A DNA stretch of 64,000 bases from assembly GCF_017115105.1 (NCBI RefSeq), contig NZ_JABXKH010000095.1, positions 38,125-102,124 of the forward strand. Direction: 5' to 3'. This document shows positions 1 to 10,276 of the stretch, piece by piece. Origin of the DNA: Nostoc sp. NMS2. GTDB lineage: Bacteria; Cyanobacteriota; Cyanobacteriia; Cyanobacteriales; Nostocaceae. Both the position numbers and the translations under genes were made by a program. The notes below the pieces were generated by a model. It worked only from the letters and a program-made list of their open reading frames with translations, searched no databases and had not been told where the DNA came from. How positions within the stretch are numbered: the first letter of the stretch is position 1; each line of letters starts with the position of its first letter.

Positions 1-3000
1 GCTTGGGTGCAACAGAAATGATGCTGGTAGCTGGGTTTTCGGGAATTGGTAAAACTGCCGTTGTTAACGAAGTTCATAAACCAATTGTGCGGCAACGCGG
101 CTATTTTATTAAAGGTAAATTTGACCAATTTCAACGCCATATCCCCTTTAGTGCATTTGTGCAAGCATTTCGGGATTTGATGGAACAATTATTAACAGAA
201 AATGATCTGCAAATTCAGCAATGGAAAAAAGAAATATTATTAGCTGTGGGAGAGAATGGACAGGTAATTATTGAAGTCATCCCAGAATTGGAAAAAATTA
301 TTGGGAAACAGCCGCCTGCACCAGAGTTATCAGGAATAGCTGCTCAAAATCGCTTTAATTTATTATTCCAAAAATTTACTCAAGTTTTTACTAACAAAGA
401 ACATCCATTAGTCATATTTTTAGATGATTTGCAATGGGCAGATTCAGCATCTTTGAAATTAATAGAACTATTAATAGCTGATACCGCTCATCTTTTGATC
501 GTTGGGGCGTATCGTGATAATGAAGTCACTCCAGTACATCCATTCATGTTGACTTTGAGTGAAATTGCCAAAACATCAGCAACCATTAATACGATTACTT
601 TAGCACCACTGCATGAAGTACAAGTGAATCAATTAGTAGTTGATACCCTAAAGTGTGCAGAAAATGCAGCTTTACCTCTATCGCAATTGATATTTCAGAA
701 AACTCAAGGTAATCCATTTTTTGTTACCCAATTTCTCAAAGCATTACATCAAGATAAATTTATTCAATTTAATTTGGAATTAGGTTGTTGGCAATGTGAA
801 ATTACTCAAGTAACTCAGCTAGCAGTTACGGATGATGTTGTTGATTTTATGACTTTTCAATTAAAAAAATTGCCAAAAATAACTCAAGATGTGATGCAGT
901 TAGCTGCTTGCATTGGTAATTCTTTTGATTTAACAAATTTGGCAATTATTTCTGAAAAATCAGAGGTAGAAACAGCAGCATATTTATGGAAAGCTTTACA
1001 AGAAGGTTTGGTTTTGCCTAGTGGTGAAGTTTATAAATTTTATCAACAAGAGTCATTAGTCAATAGTCATTTGTCATTAGTAGACGAACTAAAACAAATG
1101 ACCAATGACCAAGGACAAATGACAATTACATACAAATTTTTGCACGATCGCGTCCAACAAGCTGCTTATTCCCTGATTTGCGACGACCAAAAACAGGCAA
1201 CTCACCTCAAAATCGGACGATTATTCCAACAAAACTTATCACAGATCGAAAAAGAAGATCAGCTATTTGATATTGTCGGGCATTTGAATATCGGAATTGA
1301 ATTAATCACTCAACCAAACGAACGAGAAGATTTAGCCAAACTTAACTTAGCCGCCGGACAAAAAGCCAAAAATTCTACAGCCTATTCATCTGCCAGGAAT
1401 TTTGTGCAAACAGGGCTGGAATTGCTCACCCAAAACTGTTGGCAAAATCAGTATGAATTAACCCTGAATCTTTATGTGGCTGCGGCTGAAACTGCCTACT
1501 TGAATGCTGATTTAGATGGCATGGCAGAAATGGCAACCCAGGTGTTGCAATCAGCCAAAACAATACTAGACAAAGTTAAAATTTATGAAACTCAAATCTT
1601 AGCACTGACAAGCCAAAGTCAGATGTTAGAAGCGATCGCTGTAGGACAACAAGCCCTAGTACAATTGGGGGTTGAGTTCTCATCTGAACCTGACGCAGCC
1701 TTGACTGGCATTGCACTACAAACTATTGCCGAGCGACTCCAAGGCAAACAGATTCAGGAACTGGTTAACCTACCTGTGATGAGTAACCAAGAGACAATTG
1801 CGGCGATGCAACTGTTAACAACGCTGTTTGCACCTATTTTTCAGGCAAAGTCAGACTTGTTACCTCTGCTTTGCTCCACAATGGTGAGCTTATCACTGCA
1901 ATTTGGCAATGCACCTGCATCAACCATCGGGTATACAGGCTATGGCATGGTGCTGTGTGTTTTTTTAGGAGAGGTAGAAAAGGGCTATAGCTTTGGACGA
2001 GTGGGATTAAGCTTACTCGAACGGTTAGATGTGCGGGAACTCAAGTGCATAGTTTTAGTTTGGTTTGCCAGTTGTCTCCAGCATCGTCAAGAAGCACTGA
2101 GGGCAGTAATACCAACGCTGAAAAACAGCTATCTGGCGGGAATGGAAACAGGTGATTTTCTCAATGCTGGCTACAGCACACTGAATTATTTTGCTGCTAA
2201 TTTATTGGCTGGAGTCTGTCTAGATGATTGGGAACCAGAAATGGAAAATTACTGTGTTGTCTTCGCTCGATTAAAGCAAGGTTTGACTTTGGCTATTTTG
2301 AAGATCACACAACAGGTAGTCCATAACTGGAGAGAAACTGTCAATCAACCGGATTTATTAATTGGCACTGCTTACGATGAAACGGTAATGATTCCTAAGC
2401 ACTATCAAGATAATGAACTGACTGCGATCGCTAATCTCTATATCTATAAATTGATGCTTGCCTATTTCTTCGGCAACTATAACAATGCCCTAGACTACAT
2501 TACTCAAGCCAAACTCTATTTAATCGCAATCCCCGGATTATTTCATATTGCGATTTTCCATTTCTATGCTGGGTTAACCTACTTAGCAAAATTCTCTACG
2601 CTCTCAGAAATTGAGCAAGCAAACAGTCTCGCTTTAGCGGAAACTCATCAAACTAATCTGGCTGAATGGGCGCACTATACACCCATGAATTACCAACATC
2701 AAGTTGACTTGATAGAAGCAGAAAAATACCGAGTTTTAGGCAAGAATTATCAAGCAGGTGATTTGTACGATCGCGCTATTTCTCTTGCCAAAGCTAACGG
2801 CTACATTCAAGAAGAAGCATTAGCCAATGAACTAGCAGCTAAATTTTACCTCGATTGGGGTAAAGAAAAATTTGCTGCACTATATATGCAGGAAGCTTAT
2901 TATTGTTATGCTCGTTGGGGAGCAAAAGCCAAAACCAATGACTTAGAAAAACGTTATCCTCAACTACTCCAACCGATATTGCAACAGCGACGACTGCACC

Positions 3001-4904
3001 TCAATCCTCTAGAAACCATCGCTTCTATTGCTCAAACATCAAATACCTCATCTACTTACAGCAGTAGCAGCAGTATTTCCGATACTCTAGATTTTACCTC
3101 CGTTCTCGAAGCTTCTCAAACTATTTCCAGCACTATTGAGTTAGATCAACTCGTTGCCAGTCTCACCAAAATTATCCTCGAAAATTCCGGCGCAAAAAAA
3201 TCTGTATTAATTCTCCCTCAAGCAGGTAATTGCCAAGTCCGAGCAATTACTTTTATTAATGATCAGCAAAATTCCCTAGAGCCAATCCAAACTATTCTCA
3301 ACACACAACCACTAGAAACTTATCAAGATATTCCCATCAACATTGTTAATTATGTCAAGAATACTCAAAAAACTGTTGTGATCAATAATTGCCAAACAGA
3401 TATTCCTGGGCTGATTGGGGAATACATGATAGAACATCAACCCCAGAGTGTTTTATGCACGCCAATTATGAATCAAGGGAATTTGATAGGTATTTTATAT
3501 TTAGAAAATAAAATCGCCTCCGAAGTATTTACCCAAAAACGTCAAAAAATTATTCAACTACTTTCCTCTCAAGCTGCAATATCTTTAGAAAACGCTCAAC
3601 TATTCACTCAACAGCAAGAAAAAATCCGGGAAATTTCTCAAAAAGAAGCAGAGTATCGCAGTATCTTTGAAAGCGTTCATGATGGATTATCAATCTGCGA
3701 TTTAGAAACAGGAAATATAATTGCGAGTAATCCTACTAATTGCCAGATGCATGGTTATTCTCAAGAAGAATGGCTGCATCTGAAACCACAAGATTTCATC
3801 CATTCAGATTATCTCTATCTCTTTAGTAACTTTTTAGAAAATCTCAGAGTAGGCAAAGAATTTTCTGCTCAGGTTATTGGTAAACGGAAGGATGGTAGTT
3901 ATTTTGACGTTGAAGTGAAAGCATTACCTTTTTTGTATAAAGGTAAGTTGCATGGATTAACAATAGTACGAGATATTAGCGAACAGCAAGCTGCACTCCG
4001 TGAACGTCAAAAAGCAGAAGCGATTATCATCCATAAATCTCAAGAATTAGAACTAGCATTACAAGATTTACAACAAGCACAATTACAAATCGTCCAAAGT
4101 GAGAAAATGTCAGCACTGGGTAATTTAGTAGCTGGAGTTGCTCATGAGATGAATAATCCTCTCGGTTTTATTTCAGCTACTCTCAAACAAGCTAAACCTA
4201 ATTTGGCTGATATTGTTGAACATTTAAAACTATATCAAGAAAGCTTAGAAAATCCCAGTGATGAAATCAAAGAACATGCAGAAGAAATTGACTTGGATTA
4301 TACTTTAGAAGACTTGCCAAAGATGATAGATTCAATGCTGATAGCGTGCGATCGCCTGAAAAATATCAGCACTAGTTTAAGAACTTTCTCCCGTGCAGAT
4401 AAAGATTACAAAGTTGCATTCAACATCCACGAAGGTATTGACAGTACGATTTTAATTCTCAAACATCGCCTCAAAGCTAACGAACAACGTCCAGCAATTG
4501 AAGTGATAACTGAGTATGGTAATTTGCCCCAAATTGAATGTTTTCCTGGGCAATTAAATCAGGTATTTATGAATATTCTTGCTAATGCTATTGACGCGCT
4601 GGATGAATCAAATAGAGGACGAAATTTTGAAGAGATTAAGTCTAATCCCAACAGAATTATAATTAAAACTTCTCTGAAAAATCAAGGCGTTGAAATTGCT
4701 ATTGCTGACAACGGTCAGGGAATGAATGAAGAAGTAAAACAAAAGATTTTTGACCATTTATTTACTACAAAAGGTGTGGGTAAAGGGACGGGATTAGGAT
4801 TAGCGATCGCTCGGCAAATTATCGCAGAAAAACATGGAGGAGTGATTGAGGTAAATTCTCAACCAGGCGAAGGTACTGAATTTTTGATCCAGCTACCGAT
4901 GTAG
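1..4904 (+). CDS. Hybrid AAA-ATPase / GAF / PAS sensor histidine kinase, 5-prime partial
   Basis: The frame is open at the left edge, so the start lies outside the window. The visible 1633 residues begin with an AAA/STAND-type ATPase: Walker A GFSGIGKT (residues 11-18) and Walker B LVIFLDDLQWAD (about 136-147). A long helical, TPR-like middle follows, then a GAF domain (about 1036-1200), a PAS domain (about 1218-1330), HisKA with phospho-acceptor His1381 in GVAHEMNNP, and an HATPase with N box (about 1519), DNGQGM (about 1569) and GKGTGLGLA (about 1594). In cyanobacteria this order normally follows an N-terminal Ser/Thr kinase domain, which I infer lies upstream. It is probably a cytoplasmic sensor that autophosphorylates and passes phosphate to an unlinked response regulator. 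Residues 350-374 are encoded by a heptamer repeat that interrupts the region behind the ATPase. The ligand cannot be told from sequence. Confidence 0.88.
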   Translation, partial: LGATEMMLVAGFSGIGKTAVVNEVHKPIVRQRGYFIKGKFDQFQRHIPFSAFVQAFRDLMEQLLTENDLQIQQWKKEILLAVGENGQVIIEVIPELEKIIGKQPPAPELSGIAAQNRFNLLFQKFTQVFTNKEHPLVIFLDDLQWADSASLKLIELLIADTAHLLIVGAYRDNEVTPVHPFMLTLSEIAKTSATINTITLAPLHEVQVNQLVVDTLKCAENAALPLSQLIFQKTQGNPFFVTQFLKALHQDKFIQFNLELGCWQCEITQVTQLAVTDDVVDFMTFQLKKLPKITQDVMQLAACIGNSFDLTNLAIISEKSEVETAAYLWKALQEGLVLPSGEVYKFYQQESLVNSHLSLVDELKQMTNDQGQMTITYKFLHDRVQQAAYSLICDDQKQATHLKIGRLFQQNLSQIEKEDQLFDIVGHLNIGIELITQPNEREDLAKLNLAAGQKAKNSTAYSSARNFVQTGLELLTQNCWQNQYELTLNLYVAAAETAYLNADLDGMAEMATQVLQSAKTILDKVKIYETQILALTSQSQMLEAIAVGQQALVQLGVEFSSEPDAALTGIALQTIAERLQGKQIQELVNLPVMSNQETIAAMQLLTTLFAPIFQAKSDLLPLLCSTMVSLSLQFGNAPASTIGYTGYGMVLCVFLGEVEKGYSFGRVGLSLLERLDVRELKCIVLVWFASCLQHRQEALRAVIPTLKNSYLAGMETGDFLNAGYSTLNYFAANLLAGVCLDDWEPEMENYCVVFARLKQGLTLAILKITQQVVHNWRETVNQPDLLIGTAYDETVMIPKHYQDNELTAIANLYIYKLMLAYFFGNYNNALDYITQAKLYLIAIPGLFHIAIFHFYAGLTYLAKFSTLSEIEQANSLALAETHQTNLAEWAHYTPMNYQHQVDLIEAEKYRVLGKNYQAGDLYDRAISLAKANGYIQEEALANELAAKFYLDWGKEKFAALYMQEAYYCYARWGAKAKTNDLEKRYPQLLQPILQQRRLHLNPLETIASIAQTSNTSSTYSSSSSISDTLDFTSVLEASQTISSTIELDQLVASLTKIILENSGAKKSVLILPQAGNCQVRAITFINDQQNSLEPIQTILNTQPLETYQDIPINIVNYVKNTQKTVVINNCQTDIPGLIGEYMIEHQPQSVLCTPIMNQGNLIGILYLENKIASEVFTQKRQKIIQLLSSQAAISLENAQLFTQQQEKIREISQKEAEYRSIFESVHDGLSICDLETGNIIASNPTNCQMHGYSQEEWLHLKPQDFIHSDYLYLFSNFLENLRVGKEFSAQVIGKRKDGSYFDVEVKALPFLYKGKLHGLTIVRDISEQQAALRERQKAEAIIIHKSQELELALQDLQQAQLQIVQSEKMSALGNLVAGVAHEMNNPLGFISATLKQAKPNLADIVEHLKLYQESLENPSDEIKEHAEEIDLDYTLEDLPKMIDSMLIACDRLKNISTSLRTFSRADKDYKVAFNIHEGIDSTILILKHRLKANEQRPAIEVITEYGNLPQIECFPGQLNQVFMNILANAIDALDESNRGRNFEEIKSNPNRIIIKTSLKNQGVEIAIADNGQGMNEEVKQKIFDHLFTTKGVGKGTGLGLAIARQIIAEKHGGVIEVNSQPGEGTEFLIQLPM

Positions 4905-4908
4905 CATA

Positions 4909-4974
4909 TCCACAATAGGAAAAGGCGCAGAATTTGTCGTAATCTTACCGATTGAAGCTAACTTCGCAGGTTGA
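4909..4974 (+). pseudogene. C-terminal remnant of a second histidine kinase
   Basis: Five bases after the kinase stop, and in a different frame, a 21-codon stretch reads STIGKGAEFVVILPIEAN and ends in TGA at 4972-4974. The GKGAEF-VILPIE pattern is the usual last beta strand of a HATPase_c domain (compare GEGTEFLIQLPM at the end of the intact kinase). It has no start or upstream domain. The likely origin is recombination between paralogous kinase genes, or an ancestral longer tail displaced by an indel. Confidence 0.6.
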
Positions 4975-5101
4975 TGAAAATTTATCAAGGATTCGTTTTA
5001 GCTCTACCTTTATCGCTCCTTCAAGTACATAATTTCAGTACTTCAGCATGAATTTTGTTAGCGGATAGCTAGGGTTTAGCCCATTCTGAACGGTAGTTGC
5101 T

Positions 5102-6025
5102 CTACTTGGGGAGACCCCAAGACCGCACTACCTCCTCCTGAATTCTGTTTGGTAAATCAGCAGCACTCTGGATGTTTTTTAATATTAAGTCAGGGCTACT
5201 ACGTTTAATCAAGCCAGTTAGAACTTTACCAGGCCCAATTTCCATTACTTGCTGGATACCGTTAGCTGGTAATTGCAGAGAAATTTCTCGCCATCTTACA
5301 GAACCAGTCATTTGTTTATTCAGACGTTCCTTTAAAATCTCGGCATCAATAGACGGAATTGGTTCGACATTAGATAAGACTGGCACAGTAGCTGGTTGAA
5401 ATTCCACAGAGTCTAAAATGTCTTGGAATTCCGCAGCAGCTGGCGCGATTAAATGTGAATGAAATGCTCCAGAAACTTTTAGGGGAATAGCACGCTTGGC
5501 TTTAACTTGAGTCATCACTGCTTGTACAGCCTCAGTCGTGCCTGAAATTACCACCTGAGCCGAACTATTATCATTTGCTAGAACTACATCAGGGGTTTGG
5601 GAAATGACTTTTTCCAACTGTTCGCGGTCAAAGTTCATCAAAGCTGCCATCATCCCACCGACGGCACTATCCATGAGTTCTGCACGACGCTTTACTAGAT
5701 ATAAACCAGCCGACCACTCAAAGACACCCGCTATATAAAGGGCAGAATATTCTCCCAAACTGTGACCAGCAACTAAATCTGGCTGGTGTCCTCGTTCTCG
5801 GAGAAGATCGGCAAGAATGCTTTCTATCACATAAAGACTTGGCTGAGTATATAGCGTCTGTGATAACTTTGCTTCTTCGTTTTGACAGATTTTGGTTACA
5901 GACCAGCCCAAAATTTCTTCGGCTTGGGCAAATTTATCTTTAGCGAAAGGTATATCTAATAAGTCTATTCCCATTCCCAGCGCTTGAGATCCTTGTCCGG
6001 GAAACACCCATGCAGTTTTAGTCAT
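5102..6025 (-). CDS. fabD: Malonyl-CoA:ACP transacylase
   Basis: FabD moves malonyl from CoA to acyl carrier protein, supplying the extender unit for type II fatty acid synthesis in the cytoplasm. The 307-residue length is normal. The oxyanion motif FPGQGSQ is at residues 8-14, the nucleophile is Ser89 in GHSLGE, and the catalytic His is His189 in GAFHSH. It lies downstream of fabH and plsX on the same strand, the common cyanobacterial order plsX-fabH-fabD, so co-transcription is likely. The ATG sits at the edge of a TCATTTG heptamer repeat, so the usual upstream sequence, including any Shine-Dalgarno site, is made of repeat. Confidence 0.95.
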   Translation of the reverse strand: MTKTAWVFPGQGSQALGMGIDLLDIPFAKDKFAQAEEILGWSVTKICQNEEAKLSQTLYTQPSLYVIESILADLLRERGHQPDLVAGHSLGEYSALYIAGVFEWSAGLYLVKRRAELMDSAVGGMMAALMNFDREQLEKVISQTPDVVLANDNSSAQVVISGTTEAVQAVMTQVKAKRAIPLKVSGAFHSHLIAPAAAEFQDILDSVEFQPATVPVLSNVEPIPSIDAEILKERLNKQMTGSVRWREISLQLPANGIQQVMEIGPGKVLTGLIKRSSPDLILKNIQSAADLPNRIQEEVVRSWGLPK

Positions 6026-6133
6026 TTGTCATTTGTCATTTGTCACTTGTACTGAGCGTAGTCGAAGTATTGGTCATTGGTCATTTGTCATTGGTCATTA
6101 ACAAAGGATAAATGACTAATGACAAAGGACAAA
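6021..6133. repeat. STRR heptamer repeat with an embedded dispersed repeat
   Basis: The fabH-fabD gap consists of GTCATTT/GTCATTG heptamers on one side and their complement (AATGACA type) on the other, so the RNA could fold into a long imperfect hairpin. In the middle (6052-6070) is CTGAGCGTAGTCGAAGTAT, a dispersed unit also found at 14000 and, with changes, at 14171 and 30912. Confidence 0.85.
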
Positions 6134-6137
6134 ATAT

Positions 6138-7130
6138 TTATTTTCCCCATTGAAAAATTGCCGCGCCCCAGGTAAGACCGGCACCAAAGCCGGATGTAGC
6201 AACGATGTCATTAGGTTTAATTTTACCTTGCCGCACTGCTTCATCCAAAGCTAAGGGAATGGAAGCAGCAGAGGTGTTACCATACTGGGCGAGATTACTT
6301 ATAACTTTATGTTCTGGGATATTTAGGCGTTGGGCAACGGCATCGATAATGCGCTGATTAGCTTGATGTAACACTAGCCAATCTATTTGGTCAACGCTAA
6401 GATTAGATTGAAATAAGGCTTTATCTATGATTTCTGGCACTTTTTGCACAGCAAAGCGGTAGACTTCTTTACCGTTCATAGTAATAGGTTGGTAAGTGCC
6501 TTTAGTGATATTTACACCGGGGAGTAATACTTGGGAAGCGCCTGTATAAGCAAGGTTGAGGTGATGATTTTGAGTGCCATCACTTTTAAGGGCAAATCCT
6601 AATAAGCGATCGCTTTTAGCAGCCTGCAATACTACCGCTCCTGCACCATCGCCGAATAGTACACAAGTGCGACGATCTTGCCAATCTACCCAACGAGAGA
6701 GGATATCTGCCCCTATCAAAAGTACATTTTTATAGACACCTGTTCTAATGTATTGGGCTGCTGTAACCAAACCAAACACAAAGCCAGAGCAGGCTGCTGT
6801 CAAGTCAAAGGCTACTGCGTTGGTAGCTCCTAATTGAGCCTGTACTTGACAAGCACTACCAAACAAATCATCAGGGGTGGAAGTCGCTAGCAAAATCAGG
6901 TCTAGGTCTTCTGGTTTAATTCCTGAAGCTGCGATCGCTCGACTGCTGGCGGCAGTAGCTAGTCCACTTAAGGACTCAGATGATACAGCTAATCGACGCT
7001 CACGAATTCCAGTTCTTGTGGCAATCCACTCGTCTGATGTTTCAACTAGTTCAGTCAATGTCTGGTTGTGTAGGGAAATTGCTGGTACTGCCGAGCCACT
7101 TCCGGTAATTGCTATGCCTAAATTTTGCAC
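6138..7130 (-). CDS. fabH: Beta-ketoacyl-ACP synthase III
   Basis: KAS III condenses acetyl-CoA with malonyl-ACP to start fatty acid synthesis. The protein has 330 residues with the full Cys-His-Asn triad: Cys114 in AACSGF, His255 in LHQANQR and Asn285 in YGNTSAAS. The C-terminal GFGAGLTWGAA matches the family. The start is GTG at 7130; the reading MQNLGIAITGSG fits the first beta strand of the fold, and no better start is visible. It lies between plsX (upstream) and fabD (downstream) in one direction, separated from both by heptamer repeats, so the three probably form one transcript. Confidence 0.95.
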   Translation of the reverse strand: MQNLGIAITGSGSAVPAISLHNQTLTELVETSDEWIATRTGIRERRLAVSSESLSGLATAASSRAIAASGIKPEDLDLILLATSTPDDLFGSACQVQAQLGATNAVAFDLTAACSGFVFGLVTAAQYIRTGVYKNVLLIGADILSRWVDWQDRRTCVLFGDGAGAVVLQAAKSDRLLGFALKSDGTQNHHLNLAYTGASQVLLPGVNITKGTYQPITMNGKEVYRFAVQKVPEIIDKALFQSNLSVDQIDWLVLHQANQRIIDAVAQRLNIPEHKVISNLAQYGNTSAASIPLALDEAVRQGKIKPNDIVATSGFGAGLTWGAAIFQWGK

Positions 7131-7149
7131 TCCTAATCTCCCAAGCTAT

Positions 7150-7272
7150 CAGCTTTTGTCCTGTGTCAGTTGTCCTTTGTCATTTGTCCTGTGTCAGTTG
7201 TCCTTTGTCAGTTGTCCTTTGTGCTTTACAAATGACTAATGACTAATGACCAATGACTAATAACTAATGACT
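7150..7272. repeat. STRR heptamer repeat between plsX and fabH
   Basis: Runs of GTCCTTT, GTCAGTT and GTCATTT-like heptamers are followed by AATGACT-type complements, again giving an inverted, hairpin-forming array. The last copies touch the plsX stop codon. No gene is present. Confidence 0.8.
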
Positions 7273-8293
7273 AACCGCTTTCGCGCTCTAGGATATATTG
7301 GGACTGAATTCTTTGTAGCACCTGGTTGTCAACGGCTTCTTTAGCCATGCGAATAGCATTGAAAATTGAAGGTGCTTGTGAGCTACCATGACCGATAAAA
7401 CAAACTCCTGCCACGCCTAACAACAAAGCACCACCGTGTTCTGCATGATCCATCCGTTGCTTAACTCGCTTCAGGTTTGGTTTTAAGAATGCTGAACCAA
7501 TTTGACCATGCAATCCTTGGGGTAATTCTTCCCGCAGAATTTGCAGAATCACTTCTCCAACTGCTTCGGCAAATTTTAACAGTACATTGCCCACAAAGCC
7601 ATCGCAGACAATTACATCAAAGCGACCGGAAAGCACATCACGCCCTTCGGCATTGCCAATAAAATTAATTTGAGAATTTTCGCGGAGCAGTTGGTGGGCG
7701 CGGACGGCTGCATCATTGCCCTTAGAGTCTTCTTCGCCGATATTCAACAAACCCACTTTCGGTTCGGTTGTACCTAAGACATACTGACTGTAAGCCGATC
7801 CCATGACGGCAAACTGCTCTAAAAACTTTGGACGGCAATCTACATTTGCGCCGACATCAAGGACTAACACTGGCTTACCAGCAACAATTGTCGGAAAAAC
7901 AGTCCCGATCGCTGGACGATCAATTCCCGGCAATCGCCCTAAGCGGAGTAAAGCTGATGCCATAGCTGCCCCAGAGTGACCGGCAGAAAACACGGCATCT
8001 GCCTTTTGCTGCTTGACTAAATCCATTGCCACATTGATAGAAGCCTTGCGTTTGCGTCTAACTGCATTTAAAGGCTCCTCATCCATTGCGATCGCTTCCT
8101 CAGCAGCAACGATCTCCACCTGCCCTAAATTCGTTTTTGGCGGCAAGGCAGCTTCTATTTGTTGGGGATCACCAACAAGTAATATATCTACACCCAATTC
8201 TTCCTTTGCTCGCAGTGCGCCAGCAACGATTTCACCGGGTGCGTGATCCCCTCCCATTGCGTCAATTGCGATCCGTACACGAGTCGATCCCAT
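7271..8293 (-). CDS. plsX: Phosphate acyltransferase PlsX
   Basis: PlsX converts acyl-ACP and phosphate to acyl-phosphate, the acyl donor for PlsY in phosphatidic acid synthesis; it is a peripheral membrane enzyme. The 340-residue protein opens with RIAIDAMGGDHAP, the family signature, and contains SAGHSGAAMA (about residue 103) and VLDVGANVDCRP (about 149). It is first in the plsX-fabH-fabD cluster, which links phospholipid and fatty acid initiation. The ATG at 8293 gives five residues before the conserved strand and is a good start. Confidence 0.95.
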   Translation of the reverse strand: MGSTRVRIAIDAMGGDHAPGEIVAGALRAKEELGVDILLVGDPQQIEAALPPKTNLGQVEIVAAEEAIAMDEEPLNAVRRKRKASINVAMDLVKQQKADAVFSAGHSGAAMASALLRLGRLPGIDRPAIGTVFPTIVAGKPVLVLDVGANVDCRPKFLEQFAVMGSAYSQYVLGTTEPKVGLLNIGEEDSKGNDAAVRAHQLLRENSQINFIGNAEGRDVLSGRFDVIVCDGFVGNVLLKFAEAVGEVILQILREELPQGLHGQIGSAFLKPNLKRVKQRMDHAEHGGALLLGVAGVCFIGHGSSQAPSIFNAIRMAKEAVDNQVLQRIQSQYILERESG

Positions 8294-8419
8294 TGCTCAG
8301 AGCTTTTAGAAACCTTATAAATTTTACCAGATGGCTTTGCCGAAAAAGCTTAACTTTCTCACCGCCAAATTATTTCTGTTACTATTGCAACAATTTTTGC
8401 TGGCAAGCTCAAGATAGCA

Positions 8420-8636
8420 CGAATTGGGATTAGGGAATGGGGAATGGGGCATTGGGGATTGGGCATTGGCCAAACAGGGCATTGGGCACAAGAGGCAGAG
8501 GTGCAAAGGAGCAGAGGGGCAGAGGGAAAAATACTTACTGCAACTTCTCCCCTGCTCCCTCATCCCCCGGTTGGTGAGCGAAGTCGAACCACATCCCCCC
8601 TACTCCCTACTCCCCAATCCCCAACACCCAGTTAAC
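8420..8636. repeat. G-rich / C-rich STRR array between pepA and plsX
   Basis: From about 8424 the sequence is GGGAATG/GGGCATT-type heptamers, and from about 8548 it turns into C-rich complements (CTCCCTACTCCC). Around 8570-8592 a diverged copy of the GAGCGAAGTCGAA unit is embedded. The last C-rich copies reach the pepA stop. Short reading frames here only read repeat and are not genes. Confidence 0.75.
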
Positions 8637-10088
8637 TAGCGTCCGAACGCCGTAGCCTGTTGCCCCTGCCCCGTTGTAGCCATTTTCTTTATCTGCCCAC
8701 ACTGGGCCAGCAATATCTAAATGCGCCCAAGGGGTTTTTTTGACAAATTCCTTGAGGAAAAGGGCAGCAGTAATTGCACCACCTGGACGCGGCCCTGTAT
8801 TTTTCATGTCCGCAATGCCAGACTTTAGCCCTTCAAAATATTTTTCTTCCATTGGCATCCGCCAAATCTTTTCTCCTGAAGTTTGGGCAGCTTTCTCAAT
8901 CTGAGAAGCTACGGCATCATCGGGAGTGTACAAACCAGCAATATCATCACCCAAGGCAACGACGTTGGCACCGGTTAGGGTGGCTAAATCGACGATCGCA
9001 TCCAAGCCCAATTTGTCGGCATACACCAAGGCATCTGCTAAGGTTAAACGTCCTTCTGCGTCGGTGTTGTTCACTTCAATTGTTTTGCCATTTGATGCGG
9101 TGAGAATGTCTCCAGGGTGCATGGCGCGACCGCTAATCATGTTTTCAGCTACCGCCGAGATAAAGTGAACTTCAACATCTGGCTTAATTTGAGCAATTGC
9201 TTTTGCCGCCCCCAAGGTAGCAGCTGCACCGCCCATATCCATTTTCATGGTTTCGATGCCGCTACCAGCACCTTTAATATTGAGTCCGCCGGAATCAAAG
9301 GTTACACCTTTGCCAATAATTGCTAGTTTCTTTTTCGGTGTACCTTCTGGTTTGTAAGTCAGGTGAATGAATTTAGGTGGCAACTCGGAAGCTTGCGCTA
9401 CTCCCAAAAAAGCACCCATCCCCAACTTTTCACAGTCTTCTTTTTCCAGAATTTCTACTTGTAAACCGTAGTCCTTGGCGATCGCTTGAGCAGTTTCGGC
9501 TAAAGTAATTGGTGTTACCGCATTGGCTGGTGCTGCCACTAACTGCCGTGCCAAATTTACCCCGGAAACGATTTGATTGGCGAGGGTAATGGCTGCTTCT
9601 TGTCCACCGAAACCTAGTAAATCTACGGTTTCTATTTGCGATCCTTTATCTTCTGGTTCTGATTTAAAACGAATATCTTGATAAAGTGCTAATTCAACAC
9701 CTTCTGCGATCGCTTGGGCGCTTGCGGCTGGATCGTTATTCCATAATGGAAAATTAAATCCCAAAATTTTGCTTTTCTGCTTTTTTGCTACTCTGGCTAC
9801 AGCAGCAGCAGCGCGTCTCAAAGTGTCGAGTTTTAGTGCATCTGGTTTACCCAATCCTACCAAAATCAATTTACGCACTGGGCTACCAGGATTGACACGA
9901 GTGAAGATGGTACTGTTGGCTTTACCTTTAAATTCTTCTTCAGCAATTAGTTCTTTTAAGACTCCAGAAAACTTTTGATCTAAAGTTGCCAGTTCTCCGG
10001 TTAACTCTACTGCATCTTCAAATAATCCAATTGCCAAACTATCGCCTGCCCACTCTAGCAAAGGCTTATCACTAGGTTGAATTGTCAT
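8607..10088 (-). CDS. pepA: Leucyl aminopeptidase, M17 family
   Basis: This cytoplasmic, two-metal aminopeptidase removes N-terminal residues from peptides; hexamer formation is usual. The 493-residue length is standard. The catalytic C-terminal half shows K260 and D265 in [13 protein letters not shown]272, the acidic DMGG stretch near 284 and the signature NTDAEGRL at 341-348 with its catalytic Arg. The N-terminal half is the variable M17 domain. ATG at 10088 is supported by the [13 protein letters not shown] start. The gene stands alone, with repeat DNA on its downstream side. Confidence 0.95.
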   Translation of the reverse strand: MTIQPSDKPLLEWAGDSLAIGLFEDAVELTGELATLDQKFSGVLKELIAEEEFKGKANSTIFTRVNPGSPVRKLILVGLGKPDALKLDTLRRAAAAVARVAKKQKSKILGFNFPLWNNDPAASAQAIAEGVELALYQDIRFKSEPEDKGSQIETVDLLGFGGQEAAITLANQIVSGVNLARQLVAAPANAVTPITLAETAQAIAKDYGLQVEILEKEDCEKLGMGAFLGVAQASELPPKFIHLTYKPEGTPKKKLAIIGKGVTFDSGGLNIKGAGSGIETMKMDMGGAAATLGAAKAIAQIKPDVEVHFISAVAENMISGRAMHPGDILTASNGKTIEVNNTDAEGRLTLADALVYADKLGLDAIVDLATLTGANVVALGDDIAGLYTPDDAVASQIEKAAQTSGEKIWRMPMEEKYFEGLKSGIADMKNTGPRPGGAITAALFLKEFVKKTPWAHLDIAGPVWADKENGYNGAGATGYGVRTLVNWVLGIGE

Positions 10089-10276
10089 TTCGGGATTTTG
10101 TGTAAATATTCCTTCTTGTACCAGTATTGCTCAAAATTCTTGTTTCAGGATGAGGTAAGGGACATAGGGGAGATAGGGGAGATAAGGGATCAGGGGGCCA
10201 GTAACCATAATTTAGTGCTGAGAGTGTCAATCGATATACTCTTGAAAATGTATGACATTTTAACCATAATAAATTA

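Noticed and set aside
5102-8293. Plus-strand frames of 60-120 codons within fabD, fabH and plsX
   Set aside because: They lie wholly antisense to genes with complete catalytic motifs and show no domain or ribosome site of their own.
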